A DNA stretch of 36,549 nucleotides from Magnetococcales bacterium HA3dbin3 (GCA_002753495.1 PEAJ01000007.1:1-36549); one strand, 5' to 3'. Counted from the first letter of the stretch, positions 1-9,246 are shown. Made by a program: numbers and translations. The notes: generated from the letters alone by a model not told the origin.

Positions 1-968
1 AAGCCTACGTCTCCCCTGGGCAGGAGATGTTAGCCAACCGTCTGCGCAAGAACCTGCGCGAATGGGGAAAATGGGCACGTCGGGAAGAAATCTACTGCTA
101 TCGGGTCTACGACGCGGATATGCCGGAGTACGCCTTGGCGATCGATCATTACGATGGCTATCTCCACATCCAGGAATATCAAGCCCCGGCGACTGTGGAT
201 CCGGAGAAGGCTCGGGAGCGTCTGGTCGAGGCCCTGGCCATTTTGCCGGAGGTGTTTGATCTTTCTCCCGAACGTGTTTTCTTCAAGGTGCGGCAGCGGC
301 AGCGGGGGAGTGACCAATACCAGAAGGTAGACACCACCGGCAAGCGCTTCTCCGTGCGCGAGGGGGGGTTGTGGTTTCTGGTCAACCTGAGCGACTACCT
401 CGATGTAGGGCTGTTCCCTGGGCATCGTCGCGTGCGGGCGATGCTCCGCACGCTGAGCGCCGGGCGGCACTTTTTGAACCTTTTCGGCTACACCGGTTCG
501 GCGACACTTTATGCCGCGGCCGGCGGGGCCGCCTCGACCACCACCGTCGATTTGTCGCCAACCTATCTGGAGTGGGCCGGGGCCAATCTGGAACTGAATG
601 GTTTTGCTGGTGGTCGACACCGGTTGATCGAAGGGGATTGCCTGGCCTGGATCGATCAGGAACGGCGGCCGTACGATTTGATCTTCCTCGATCCCCCGAC
701 CTTTTCCAACTCCAAGCGCATGGTTGGAATCTTCGACGTGCAACGGGATTACCTTGATCTGATCGTTCGCGCCAGTCGCCTGCTCTCGCCCGAGGGGATT
801 TTGCTGTTTTCGACCCATTTCGAGAAGTTTCGTCCACAATGGACGGAATTGCCCGACCATCTGGAGGTGAGCGACCTGACGACGGCGACGCTTGCGCCGG
901 ATTTTCGTCGGCATCCCCGGGGGCATCACTGCTGGCGGATCGGTCGCGCCGTGTCCGGGAGGGGGTGA
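1..968 (+). CDS. rlmL: 23S rRNA (guanine-N7) methyltransferase domain, RlmK part of RlmKL (5' partial)
   Basis: The protein matches the C-terminal RlmK half of the E. coli RlmKL fusion, which makes m7G2069 in 23S rRNA. An EEHE-like N-terminal part is followed by a Rossmann methyltransferase domain with motif I FLNLFGYTGSAT, then TTTVDLS (SAM-binding acidic residue) and the catalytic-loop motif DPPTFSNSK. The frame is open upstream of the first ATG (27) to the window edge, and the residues read there (SPGQEMLANRL) still align with the family, so the ATG at 27 is internal and the gene is cut by the window. Whether the THUMP/RlmL half is fused upstream cannot be seen. The stop is followed at once by a hairpin. 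Family assignment is firm; the full architecture is inferred. Confidence 0.93.
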   Translation, partial: AYVSPGQEMLANRLRKNLREWGKWARREEIYCYRVYDADMPEYALAIDHYDGYLHIQEYQAPATVDPEKARERLVEALAILPEVFDLSPERVFFKVRQRQRGSDQYQKVDTTGKRFSVREGGLWFLVNLSDYLDVGLFPGHRRVRAMLRTLSAGRHFLNLFGYTGSATLYAAAGGAASTTTVDLSPTYLEWAGANLELNGFAGGRHRLIEGDCLAWIDQERRPYDLIFLDPPTFSNSKRMVGIFDVQRDYLDLIVRASRLLSPEGILLFSTHFEKFRPQWTELPDHLEVSDLTTATLAPDFRRHPRGHHCWRIGRAVSGRG

Positions 969-1002
969 ACGCCCCCGTTTCCTTCACCGATCGGTGGGCG
1001 TT
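968..1002 (+). terminator. Possible terminator hairpin after rlmKL
   Basis: Arms AACGCCC (968-974) and GGGCGTT (996-1002) pair perfectly around a 21-base loop that holds the 12-base palindrome CACCGATCGGTG (984-995). It starts on the last base of the stop codon. Only three T follow, so intrinsic termination is uncertain. Confidence 0.35.
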
Positions 1003-1206
1003 TGGACAGGATCAATCGGGCCAGATGGCGTATGCGCCGCTGCCGCGGCAACGATTGAGAAACCCTTTTCCCAGGCTCGACTTTGGCATAGTGTGTCCGG
1101 CGCGAGGGTTTTTGCAGCTTAGCCGGATGTGGCGAAGGATGTGAAAGATGCCTTGTCCGGCTTCGCCCTGGATGGTGTGTAACTAGGCAATTTGGAGGCT
1201 TCGTCC

Positions 1207-2145
1207 GTGGCTGAGAAGAGAAAATTCCGACTGGTGACGCGTAGTGACTTCGATGGTTTGGTTTGTGCCGTCATCCTGAAGGAGCTGGACATGATCGACG
1301 AGATCAAGTTTGTCCACCCGAAGGACATGCAGGATGGCAAGATCGAGATCACCAGCAGCGACATCACGACCAATCTTCCCTACGTGGAGGGGGTGCATCT
1401 GGCCTTCGATCACCATGCCAGCGAGGCGATTCGTCGTGGTGACAAGAAGCCCGACAACCACATCATCGACCAGCATGCCCCCTCGGCGGCGCGGGTGGTG
1501 TTCAAATATTATGGTGGCCCGGATGCCTTGCCGAACGTCTCCCCGGAGATGATGGCGGCCGTCGACAAGGGGGATGCGGCCATGTTCAGCCGCGAGGAGA
1601 TTTTGCATCCCACCGGCTGGGTGCTGATGAATTTTCTGATGGATGCCCGTACCGGGTTGGGGCGTTTTCGCGAATTTCGCATCTCGAACTACCAGCTCAT
1701 GATGCAGTTGATCGACAACTGCCGCCAGATGCCAATCGAGGGGATCTTGCGGTTGCCGGATATCCAGGAGCGGGTCGAGCTTTATTTCCAACACGAGGAG
1801 AAGTTCAAGGCGCAATTGCGCGCGTGCGCGCGGGTGCATAGCAATCTCGTGATTTTGGATCTGCGCGATCAGGATCCGATCTATGCGGGCAACCGGTTCA
1901 TGATCTACGCCCTGTTTCCGGACACCAATATTTCAATTCATGTTTTGTGGGGCGTTAAAAAGCAGAATACGGTGTTTGCCATCGGCAAATCGATTATCAA
2001 CCGGACATCCAACACCAACGTTGGCGAACTTGCCCTGGAGTATGGTGGTGGCGGGCATCGCAACGCCGGGACCTGTCAGGTGGAGAACGACCAAGCCGAG
2101 AGTGTGCTGAAGGAGTTGGTTGTCCGCATCAACAAGGATGGTTGA
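1207..2145 (+). CDS. DHH/DHHA1-family phosphoesterase (exopolyphosphatase-like)
   Basis: A 312-residue DHH superfamily phosphoesterase. Seen: the N-terminal metal motif SDFDG (Asp14, Asp16), the signature FDHHAS, a third Asp motif AAVDKGD, and a C-terminal DHHA1 substrate-binding motif GGGGHRNAG. The family includes RecJ, NrnA (nanoRNase/pAp phosphatase), c-di-AMP phosphodiesterases and exopolyphosphatase-like enzymes. The substrate cannot be chosen from sequence alone, though the compact size excludes RecJ. The GTG at 1207 is preferred over the TTG at 1192 because GGAGG (1194-1198) sits eight bases before it and the protein then begins AEKRKFRLVTRSDFDG. It stands alone, 238 bases after rlmKL and before the fimV-like gene. 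Confidence 0.85.
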   Translation: MAEKRKFRLVTRSDFDGLVCAVILKELDMIDEIKFVHPKDMQDGKIEITSSDITTNLPYVEGVHLAFDHHASEAIRRGDKKPDNHIIDQHAPSAARVVFKYYGGPDALPNVSPEMMAAVDKGDAAMFSREEILHPTGWVLMNFLMDARTGLGRFREFRISNYQLMMQLIDNCRQMPIEGILRLPDIQERVELYFQHEEKFKAQLRACARVHSNLVILDLRDQDPIYAGNRFMIYALFPDTNISIHVLWGVKKQNTVFAIGKSIINRTSNTNVGELALEYGGGGHRNAGTCQVENDQAESVLKELVVRINKDG

Positions 2146-2231
2146 CGGTTCTGGTCTGAAAATTGCTTTCCAATCCCCTGCCCTGATTTCCATTGTGGAG
2201 GTCGGAGGGAACTCCCGCGGGGATTGTCGTT

Positions 2232-5081
2232 ATGAGAAAGCGGTTCATTGGCGGGTCGTTGCTTGGGTTGGCCATTCTTGTGGGGTGGCCACAGGTGGCG
2301 GGTGCCTTTTCGCTGGGTGATATCCGGGTTGCCAGTCGTTTGGGTGAGCGCTTTTCCGCGCGTATTCCTCTGACCCTGGCGCCCCGGGAGAGCTTCGCTG
2401 ATGGGGATGTTACCCTGGGTGGGGCTGCCGACTATCAACGGATCCATCTCTCCCGCTCCAGTGTTGTCGGGAGTTTGCGCGTTCGTGTCCAGAACAGCGA
2501 TGAAGGGGGGGCAGCCATTCTGCTGGAGAGCGATGCCCCGGTTCAGGAGCCCTTTTTCAACGTGCTGGTAAAGGCGTCCCAGGGGGGAGGTGCCCTGGTG
2601 CGCAACTATCCGGTTCTGCTGTCGGTATCTCGTCCTCCGGCTGATGATCCGGGTGTGCCTCGGGCGACGCAGGTGGCGCGGGAGGCTGAAGAGGGTCGCG
2701 TCGGGGTGGCTCCGCCGCGGCAGCGCAGCCCCTTGCCCAGTGTCTTGAGAGAACGCGGAGGGGTGCCACGTGAAACCTCCTACGGGCCGGTCGCGCGCGG
2801 ACAGACCCTCTCCGAGATTGCCAAGATTGTCGGTGAGGGGAGTGGTCTCACGCCCAGTCAGGTCATGGTCGGGTTGTGGCAGGCCAATCACGATAAGTTT
2901 CATCGCGACAATATGTTTGGTCTCATCGATGGCGTCGTGCTGCGTCTGCCGACCGCCGACGACATGAGTCACACCAGTCCGTCCGACGCCTGGCGCATCC
3001 TGCAGGCGCACAAGAGCCGGTGGGGTGTGGCGGCGCGTGCTCCGGGCGATGGTGAGGTTCCGGTTCCGGCGAAAAGGGCGCGGGTCGTCGCGGCGGGTAA
3101 AGGGGAGGGGTCGAAGGGGCGTGCGGTTGCCGGCGATGGTGGAGAAAAAGGCAAGGCGGCGGCTGTTGTTCCTCCACCAGCCAGTCAGTCTCGTGACGCT
3201 TCCGCGCCCGTCGTTGCCGTCGCCCCTCCGGACAGTCATCCCCCGGCCAATGCAAACCGCGACGCGACGAGCACCGCGCAAAATGCGTCTGATAAGGGCC
3301 CCGCGCCGGCTCAAGGCACTCCTGCGGCCCCCGTCGAGCGCGCCGGAAGTGACAGAGTTCGTGAGCAGCTTGCGCGTGCCAACCAGAAGCTGCAAGAGAG
3401 TGAGAAACAACGTCGGGTTCTCGAAACCCAGCTGACCATCCTGAAAAATCAATCCCAATCCCTGGCACAACGTTTTCAGGAGCAGGCCTCCTCGGTGGAG
3501 GATCTGGCGCATTGGGTGCGTGACGCCGGTCTGGGGGGAGTGGCAATCGCCATGGTTGCCTACCTTGGTTGGCGGGCGCGGCAGCGGCGCCAGGCCCGGT
3601 TGGAGGCCAAATCCACCTTGGATACCGCTGCTCCCTCGGATGCCAAGGGAGGGGGCGTTGGTTGGCGGGCGCGGCAGCGGCGCCAGGCCCGGTTGGAGGC
3701 CAAATCCACCCTGGACACTGTTGCTCCGGACGCCAGGGGAGGGGACGTTGACAAGGACCAAAGTTCAGGAGCTGGCAAGGGGCGCCAGGAGCCCGTGTTG
3801 GAAACTTCCGTTCCGACCGCGCCTGAGTTGCCGACCGCAGCCGGTTCTGTCGGTAATATGACGGTTGCATCCGCGATCGTCGAGGGCGTGACAAGCCCTG
3901 GTGCCGAGACCTCGGCGGCTCGGGCCTCTGTTGTTCCGACATCAACTCCGATGCCCATCCTGGCTTCGGCTCCGACGCCAGCCCCAAGCGCAACGCCAAA
4001 ACCGGCCTTCGCCCTCGCACCCGCACCGACGCCGAAATCGACATCGGTGCCGATTTCGGCTGCTCCAGGCTTGCCCCCCCCAGCCGGGCTATCCCGGCTT
4101 GGGGGATGGGGAGGGGATGCTGCGGCGCTTGACCCTGTTGCCGCGCGTCTCACCCCGCAGGGACGGCAAGCCCTGCAAGCCCTGCATCGCATGGGCGGGG
4201 AGAGGGATGCCCCGCTGGCCGGGGGGGATGCAGAGTTTCGGCGGAAAATGTCCGAGGCGACCCTCCCGGGAGACAACTCTGGGGGGGGGTCGGAGGTCCA
4301 CGCAGGGATGGGGGTAGGGCAGCCAAGTGCGGCGATGGAAGAACCGCTTCCTGAGATTCCTCTTTCGGATGTCTCATCTTCGGATATCGCCGACGGGGGG
4401 CCTGTCCTGGTGGTCGGAGAGGGGGTCGAAAGGGAGGAGTCGAGGGAGGAGACGCTACCGACGCTTGCCTTCTCGGCATCGGAAGCACAGCAAGCAACGG
4501 GGGAAGGTCAATCCGGTGCCGAGGAACCGGACAGGCCGGCCTTGGAGACCATTCCCTTCAGCCTGGAAGCCGGTGTTCCGACAGAGACCGGCGCCCGGGG
4601 AGCGTCCGACTTGGGGGATGCTGCCCAGGATGCCTTGGCGAAACAGGGTGATTCTGTCGAGGACGAACCCCATGATGACGACGATCTTGACCTCGGCGCT
4701 CTCGCCGACGAGGCCGGGGTCGGGCGTTACCATTTTGAAGAAAATGCCGGTTCCGAAGGGAACAAGGGGCCGGTTCTTATCGGTGCTTCCCTGGGTGAGG
4801 CAAAAACGAAGGGCTTTTTTTTGGTTCCTGCCACCCCGGGCAAGCCGACTGCCCTTCCGGCGTCGGCTGCCGACGGTGATGATGATGGTGACGCGCTGGA
4901 TCTGCGTGCCATTTCCGCTGATTTGGGGCTGCGGGGGGATCGCGGGTCGGACGACGAGGAGGAGGGGCAGAAGGGATTTCCCAGCTTGCGCATCACTCCC
5001 GATAGCAAGGTTGCGAGTGTACCGAAATTGGCAGGGGGTGCTCCTGTCGCCGGTCGACCAGGTTCTGCCCGCCCGGTTTGA
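2232..5081 (+). CDS. fimV: FimV-like polar/peptidoglycan-binding membrane protein
   Basis: A 949-residue protein with FimV layout. A signal peptide (residues 1-25, ending VAGA) leads into the FimV N-terminal domain (FSLGDIRVASRLGERFSA), then a LysM-like segment (GQTLSEIAKIV...LWQANHDKF...GVVLRLP), a Pro/Ala-rich linker, a coiled coil (about 375-430), one membrane segment (about 432-446), and a long acidic Ala/Pro/Glu-rich cytoplasmic tail. In gamma-proteobacteria FimV/TspA proteins organise cell poles for type IV pili and chemotaxis; here the role is inferred. The usual conserved C-terminal TPR is not obvious. A 31-codon in-frame duplication follows the membrane segment (residues about 446-464 and 477-495). 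The ATG at 2232 is chosen over TTG 2193 because it starts the signal peptide directly. Confidence 0.82.
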   Translation: MRKRFIGGSLLGLAILVGWPQVAGAFSLGDIRVASRLGERFSARIPLTLAPRESFADGDVTLGGAADYQRIHLSRSSVVGSLRVRVQNSDEGGAAILLESDAPVQEPFFNVLVKASQGGGALVRNYPVLLSVSRPPADDPGVPRATQVAREAEEGRVGVAPPRQRSPLPSVLRERGGVPRETSYGPVARGQTLSEIAKIVGEGSGLTPSQVMVGLWQANHDKFHRDNMFGLIDGVVLRLPTADDMSHTSPSDAWRILQAHKSRWGVAARAPGDGEVPVPAKRARVVAAGKGEGSKGRAVAGDGGEKGKAAAVVPPPASQSRDASAPVVAVAPPDSHPPANANRDATSTAQNASDKGPAPAQGTPAAPVERAGSDRVREQLARANQKLQESEKQRRVLETQLTILKNQSQSLAQRFQEQASSVEDLAHWVRDAGLGGVAIAMVAYLGWRARQRRQARLEAKSTLDTAAPSDAKGGGVGWRARQRRQARLEAKSTLDTVAPDARGGDVDKDQSSGAGKGRQEPVLETSVPTAPELPTAAGSVGNMTVASAIVEGVTSPGAETSAARASVVPTSTPMPILASAPTPAPSATPKPAFALAPAPTPKSTSVPISAAPGLPPPAGLSRLGGWGGDAAALDPVAARLTPQGRQALQALHRMGGERDAPLAGGDAEFRRKMSEATLPGDNSGGGSEVHAGMGVGQPSAAMEEPLPEIPLSDVSSSDIADGGPVLVVGEGVEREESREETLPTLAFSASEAQQATGEGQSGAEEPDRPALETIPFSLEAGVPTETGARGASDLGDAAQDALAKQGDSVEDEPHDDDDLDLGALADEAGVGRYHFEENAGSEGNKGPVLIGASLGEAKTKGFFLVPATPGKPTALPASAADGDDDGDALDLRAISADLGLRGDRGSDDEEEGQKGFPSLRITPDSKVASVPKLAGGAPVAGRPGSARPV
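3565..3710 (+). repeat. In-frame tandem duplication inside the fimV-like gene
   Basis: A perfect 53-base repeat occurs at 3565-3617 and 3658-3710, offset by 93 bases (31 codons). It duplicates the basic juxtamembrane peptide WRARQRRQARLEAKSTLDT. The bases between and after the copies have diverged only partly (TAAPSDAKGGGV versus TVAPDARGGDV), so the duplication seems recent. Confidence 0.95.
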
Positions 5082-5459
5082 GATTTTCACTCCATCCAGA
5101 GCCCGGAGGGTAGGCAACCTTTCCCAAGGTTTGCCAGCGATCTTGACAGGGTATGCCGGTGTGCGAGGCTCCTGGTGTTTTCGCTCGGGGTTCAGCGGTA
5201 GCCAGGCAACGCGCGGCGCCCATCCCCATGCCCGCATGCTCGGTCGTTCAGGCTGGTTTGTGCAGGCCATTATCCTGGAAATGGGCTGATGGACACCTCT
5301 TTTTCTCTTTCTTGGATGGATTGATCAGCAGTCCCCACCACAATTGCTGAGAAGGCGTGGACGAACCAAAGGGTGCCTCCACCAGGTGCTGCGTGGACGC
5401 TGCCGCTGCCTCCCTCGGGAAGCGCCCGCGCGGTACCTAATCCTGAAGTGGAAAAGGCC
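5082..5459. other. Convergent intergenic region between fimV-like gene and xerD
   Basis: 378 bases with no supportable gene on either strand. It holds the terminator-like hairpin at 5113-5135. A TTGACA hexamer at 5142-5147 has no convincing -10 box at normal spacing. No RNA gene was recognised. Confidence 0.5.
5113..5135 (+). terminator. Terminator-like hairpin downstream of the fimV-like gene
   Basis: GGCAACCTT (5113-5121) pairs with AAGGTTTGCC (5126-5135), leaving one bulged T and a TCCC loop, about 30 bases after the fimV-like stop. There is no T-run, so the mode of termination is uncertain. Confidence 0.4.
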
Positions 5460-6350
5460 TCAGGCACGCGGATGCAGCTGCCGGTGGATCCCCTTCAATC
5501 GGTCCTGCGCCAGGTGAGTATAGATCTCGGTGGTGGAGATGTCGGCGTGCCCCAGCATCATCTGCACTGCGCGCAGATCCGCGCCATGATTGAGCAGATG
5601 CGAGGCGAACGAGTGGCGCAGCAGATGCGGCGACAATGGCTTGGTAATGCCGGCCATCACCGCATGCCGACGGATCACATACCAAAAATTTTGCCGGGTC
5701 ATCGGGCCGCCGCGCGCCGTGACGAACAAGGCACGCGTCCTGTTGCCCCCCAACAAAACCGGTCGCGACAGACGACGGTACTGCTCGACCACCTCAAGCG
5801 CTGCCATGCCAACAGGTACCAGACGTTCTTTTTCGCCCTTGCCGATCACGCGCACAAAACCAAAGCCAGATTCAATGCTGTCGGTCTCCAGATTGATGAG
5901 CTCCGAGACGCGCAAGCCCGTGGCGTAGAGCAACTCCAGCATGGCGGCATCACGCAACCCGAGATCCGTGCCACGATCTGGGGCATTCAGGAGGGATTCC
6001 ACCTCCTCTTCGTTCAGGATTTGCGGCAAGTGTCTCTGCAGATGGGGCGAATCCAGCAGATGCGTCGGGTCATCCTCGCGCGCCTCCCGCTGCACCAAGT
6101 GGCGATAGAACCGACGAAAGGCCGACTGCTTGCGCGCAACGGAACTGGCGGCCATGTCGCGCGCAGTCAGCTCGCCGAGATAGGAGAGCAACAACTCCCG
6201 GTCCACCTGCAGCAGGGTCGATCCCTGTTTGGTAACGAAAAGAGAGAGCCCCTCCAGATCCTGTCGATACGCCTCCAGGGTGTTGGCCGACAAACCATGC
6301 TCCACCAGAAGTTCGTCCATGAAACGGTTGATCAGGTAAGCATCAGTCAC
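5460..6350 (-). CDS. xerD: Tyrosine recombinase XerD
   Basis: A 296-residue site-specific tyrosine recombinase of the XerD type, which with XerC resolves chromosome dimers at dif at the septum. Seen: the N-terminal SAM-like core-binding domain (residues about 5-90) and the catalytic domain with Arg in ATGLRVSEL, Lys in GKGEKER, HLLRHSFASH (His and second Arg), GHADISTTEIYTH (final His and Tyr nucleophile). The GTG at 6350 is preferred to the ATG at 6377 because AGGAGG lies just before it and the protein then begins TDAYLINRFMDE as in XerD. The start overlaps the end of the upstream methyltransferase gene by 8 bases, so the two are probably translationally coupled. XerC-type integrases are the only near alternative. 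Confidence 0.93.
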   Translation of the reverse strand: MTDAYLINRFMDELLVEHGLSANTLEAYRQDLEGLSLFVTKQGSTLLQVDRELLLSYLGELTARDMAASSVARKQSAFRRFYRHLVQREAREDDPTHLLDSPHLQRHLPQILNEEEVESLLNAPDRGTDLGLRDAAMLELLYATGLRVSELINLETDSIESGFGFVRVIGKGEKERLVPVGMAALEVVEQYRRLSRPVLLGGNRTRALFVTARGGPMTRQNFWYVIRRHAVMAGITKPLSPHLLRHSFASHLLNHGADLRAVQMMLGHADISTTEIYTHLAQDRLKGIHRQLHPRA

Positions 6351-7107
6351 GGTCTCTCCTCCTTGAGTTGACGGCACCGCGGTTGCCGGCCAGGGGCAGA
6401 ACCATGCTGCTGGCCCGTGGTAGATTGTATGATTTTTCCAGCAAAGGAGTCACGGCATGCACCACTTTTTCCGCGTCGCTCAGGATGACGCCGCCAAAAC
6501 GGGCAAACCAGCGATCGCCAATCTTCTCCCAGGCCGGGGCCGATCGCAGGATCCGCCGTCCGGAAAAGGGGGGGACAAACAGGGCAAAGCGGGTCTGGCG
6601 CAAGGCGAAAAACGAGGCCTCCAGAAGTCCGCGAATTTGCCGGGGCGAATAGGGGTGTCCCCAACCGAACGGCGTGGCGTCACGGTGTGTCCAGAACCCC
6701 CCGCGGTTGGGCACGACGATGTACAAATGCCCACCCGGTTTCATGATTCGCCACACCTCGCGCAATGTCTCTCGCGGTGACTCCGTCGCCTCCAGAAGAT
6801 GAACCAAAAACACCCGTTCAAAATGGCCGTCGGGGTAGGGCAGGGCGTTTGGCCGAACCAGGGCCGCGCGGTTTCCCGACCCGCTTGGCCAAGGAACGAC
6901 CCCCATTTCCGCCGGGGCCGCGGCAAACGCCCCCTCTCGCCCCGAAATGACAAATTCCATGTAAGGGTGGACAAATCCAAAACCGCACGCACCCTCGGCC
7001 GTGGCAGGGTGCATCCATCGTTCCAAACTCTCGCCGATCAAACGGGCAACGAGACGCCCCTGTGGTGTCGCGTACCAGTTTTGCAGTCGTATGGCGTCGA
7101 GGTTCAT
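6343..7107 (-). CDS. Class I SAM-dependent methyltransferase (Methyltransf_11 type)
   Basis: A 254-residue Rossmann methyltransferase starting MNLDAIRLQNWYATPQGR. The SAM-binding motif I region is degenerate (PSGSGNRAALV), but the post-motif segments are typical: NALPYPDGHFERVFLVHLLE, REVWRIMKPGGHLYIVVPNRGG. The substrate is unknown. A methyltransferase gene of this kind divergent from gloB is a familiar alphaproteobacterial arrangement (general knowledge); the spacing here is 42 bases. The frame is open upstream to 7371, but that would run through gloB, and the ATG at 7107 gives the family-like N-terminus. Its 3' end overlaps the xerD start by 8 bases. No strong ribosome binding site is visible. 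Confidence 0.83.
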   Translation of the reverse strand: MNLDAIRLQNWYATPQGRLVARLIGESLERWMHPATAEGACGFGFVHPYMEFVISGREGAFAAAPAEMGVVPWPSGSGNRAALVRPNALPYPDGHFERVFLVHLLEATESPRETLREVWRIMKPGGHLYIVVPNRGGFWTHRDATPFGWGHPYSPRQIRGLLEASFFALRQTRFALFVPPFSGRRILRSAPAWEKIGDRWFARFGGVILSDAEKVVHAVTPLLEKSYNLPRASSMVLPLAGNRGAVNSRRRDRD

Positions 7108-7149
7108 GGTAAGAGTGGGTTCCCGTTCATCGTTGGCCCAGGGGTGACC

Positions 7150-7917
7150 ATGGATGCAATCCGTTTGCCAGTTGACGCGGTTAATGCCCGGAAAGACAAC
7201 TATATCTGGATTTTTCCCACGGGACCAGACAGCGTCGCCGCTGTCGATCCGGGGGAGGCCGAACCGGTTCTGAGATACTTGTCGGAACATTCCCGGCGTT
7301 TGTCGCACGTTTTGATAACGCATCACCATGCCGATCACATCGAAGGCATCGATGCACTGCGCGCGCGGCATCAGCCGCTTGTGGTCGGTGCCGCCGCCGA
7401 TCAGTCACGATTGCCGCCGCTCGATTTGCCGGTGGCGGACCAGGCGACACCTCTCCTCGGTGAAAGAGAGGTTCGGGTGTTGGCGACCCCGGGGCACACC
7501 TCCGCTCATCTGGCCTACCAGGTGGCCGATGCCCTGTTTGTTGGCGATACCCTCTTTCGCTACGGTTGTGGACGGCTTTTCGAGGGAACTCCGGAACAGA
7601 TGTGGCGTAGCTTGCTCAAGATCCGCGCCCTGCCCGAGACGACCCGACTCTTTCCCGCGCATGAATACACCCGGCTCAACCTGCGTTTCGTTCAATCCCT
7701 GCTGCCGGATGATCAGGAGCTGCAACAGCAGATGACGACGGTGTGCCAGATGATGGACAGCGGTACTCGCACCCTGCCGGTCGAGCTGCGATGGGAGAAG
7801 CGTTTCAACCCTTTCCTGCTCTGCGATGATTCGAATTTCGTTAAAAGAATCGGCGCCGCTGCCCAGAGTCCCGAGGTTCTGTTCGCCACGCTGCGCGAGC
7901 GGCGTAATCACTTTTGA
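7150..7917 (+). CDS. gloB: Hydroxyacylglutathione hydrolase (glyoxalase II)
   Basis: A 255-residue metallo-beta-lactamase-fold enzyme that hydrolyses S-D-lactoylglutathione to D-lactate and glutathione, the second step of methylglyoxal detoxification. Seen: the metal motif THHHADHIEG, the GHT motif, the bridging Asp in FVGDTLF, the family-specific GCGRLFEGTPEQM, HEYT, and a C-terminal HAGH domain ending FATLRERRNHF, close to the usual glutathione-binding tail. Length matches E. coli GloB. The ATG at 7150 has AGGGG a few bases upstream. It is divergent from the methyltransferase gene, so both promoters must lie in or near the 42-base gap. No glyoxalase I gene is in the window. Confidence 0.94.
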   Translation: MDAIRLPVDAVNARKDNYIWIFPTGPDSVAAVDPGEAEPVLRYLSEHSRRLSHVLITHHHADHIEGIDALRARHQPLVVGAAADQSRLPPLDLPVADQATPLLGEREVRVLATPGHTSAHLAYQVADALFVGDTLFRYGCGRLFEGTPEQMWRSLLKIRALPETTRLFPAHEYTRLNLRFVQSLLPDDQELQQQMTTVCQMMDSGTRTLPVELRWEKRFNPFLLCDDSNFVKRIGAAAQSPEVLFATLRERRNHF

Positions 7918-8049
7918 AGGTGTCGCGGGAGGGGAATCATCTCCCTTGCCATGTGGCAGGGGCTTGAATCCGCTGTAGGGAGGCTTGCCTTTTGACCGTG
8001 GCCAGAGGCGCCGGATCGCACGCGGGCAGAGCCGTGCTCGAAGCCCTTC

Positions 8050-9246
8050 CTACCCTTCCCCGGAGTAGGCCCCGCCCAGGAACGGACGCAGTTTCTCCTG
8101 CGTCTCGGCGATCGACCACTCCCGCAGGCGGGCGATATTGGCCAGATCCTCATACTCGATGCGTCCGACCCCTCCCGCTTCGACCACCCCCAGCGGACCC
8201 CAGGGGGTCTGTACCAGGCGTTTACTGCGGCGCCAGGCCAGCCTTTGCATCGGCTGAATGCGCACGCCCAGGGTGGTTGAGTGGGCGAGAACTATTTGCG
8301 CTAACGTTTGCGCTTCCGAAGCGGGCACCACCACCTCCAGGCGAACCGCCGGCCGCCCCTTCTTCATGGTCATCGGCAGCAGACCGACATCCAGCGCTCC
8401 GGCCTCGAACAGCTTTTCCCAAAGCAGGCCGTACCACTCGGGGTTCATGTCATCGATGTGGGCCGACAGAACGGTCACCGGTTCCAGGAAGGGATCGTCC
8501 TGTCCGCCGCCCGGGGTGATTGCCTCTCCCTCCTCGGTGGCCAGAATGCGCAAGGCGTTGGCGTAGCCCGAAGGGTCGCGTTGGCCAAGGCCAACCCCGG
8601 TGCGGTCGATGCGTGTCAGACCACCGAGGGCAAAACGATCGGCCAGATATGCAAGGATGGCAACACCGGTTGGGGTTGCGGTCTCTCCCTCGATCCCCTG
8701 CGGCTGGACGGGGATCCGGTAGCGTCGCACGATCTCGACCACGGCTGGCGCGGGAATCGGCATGCGACCATGCTGACACAGGACGCTGCCGGACCCCAGT
8801 TGCAGGGGGCCAGCGCCGACCCCCGTCACCCCCAGGCGCCAGATCGACCATGCCGCGCCGCAGATGTCGAGGATGGCATCCATCGCCCCTACCTCGTGGA
8901 AGTGAATCGCCGTCGCCGGCAGACCATGCACTTGCCCTTCGGCTTCGGCGAGGATGGTGAAGATGGCCACGGCCCCCCGCATCACCGGTTCCGGAAAATC
9001 CGCCGCCTGAATCAGGGCGATGATTTCCGACAAGTGACGATGGTCATGCGTCTCGGGAGCGTCGAAGGTCACGCGCAGACCCCGCATGCCGCCCCGTTTC
9101 GCCTCTTCCACCACCAGCCGCCAGGGCGGCAGCACCAACCCCTTGAGCGCGTGGATCAGCTCTTCCCGCTCCACGCCCAGGTCGAGACAGGCGCCAAGAA
9201 ACATATCGCCGGAGATGCCGGCATCCAGCTGTAGTTGCCACTTCAT
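8050..9246 (-). CDS. larC: LarC-type nickel insertion protein (DUF111 / TIGR00299)
   Basis: A 398-residue protein of the LarC family, which in lactobacilli is a CTP-dependent nickel insertase building the nickel-pincer cofactor of lactate racemase. Seen: the N-terminal LDAGISGDMFLGACLDLG signature, the His-rich stretch THDHRHLSEI, IHFHEVGAMDAILDI, TPTGVAIL, and the C-terminal LarC2 region with HIDDMNPEWYG and MKKGRPAVRLEV. LarC1 and LarC2 are read in one frame here, unlike the frameshift-encoded L. plantarum gene. No larA, larB or larE is in the window, so the acceptor protein is unknown. The ATG at 9246 with GAGGGG upstream is preferred over a further upstream start. It is convergent with gloB. 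Confidence 0.9.
   Translation of the reverse strand: MKWQLQLDAGISGDMFLGACLDLGVEREELIHALKGLVLPPWRLVVEEAKRGGMRGLRVTFDAPETHDHRHLSEIIALIQAADFPEPVMRGAVAIFTILAEAEGQVHGLPATAIHFHEVGAMDAILDICGAAWSIWRLGVTGVGAGPLQLGSGSVLCQHGRMPIPAPAVVEIVRRYRIPVQPQGIEGETATPTGVAILAYLADRFALGGLTRIDRTGVGLGQRDPSGYANALRILATEEGEAITPGGGQDDPFLEPVTVLSAHIDDMNPEWYGLLWEKLFEAGALDVGLLPMTMKKGRPAVRLEVVVPASEAQTLAQIVLAHSTTLGVRIQPMQRLAWRRSKRLVQTPWGPLGVVEAGGVGRIEYEDLANIARLREWSIAETQEKLRPFLGGAYSGEG

Noticed and set aside
5373-6371. Long rightward open frame opposite xerD
   Set aside because: It is the antisense shadow of a confident xerD gene, with a composition typical of a GC-rich antisense frame.
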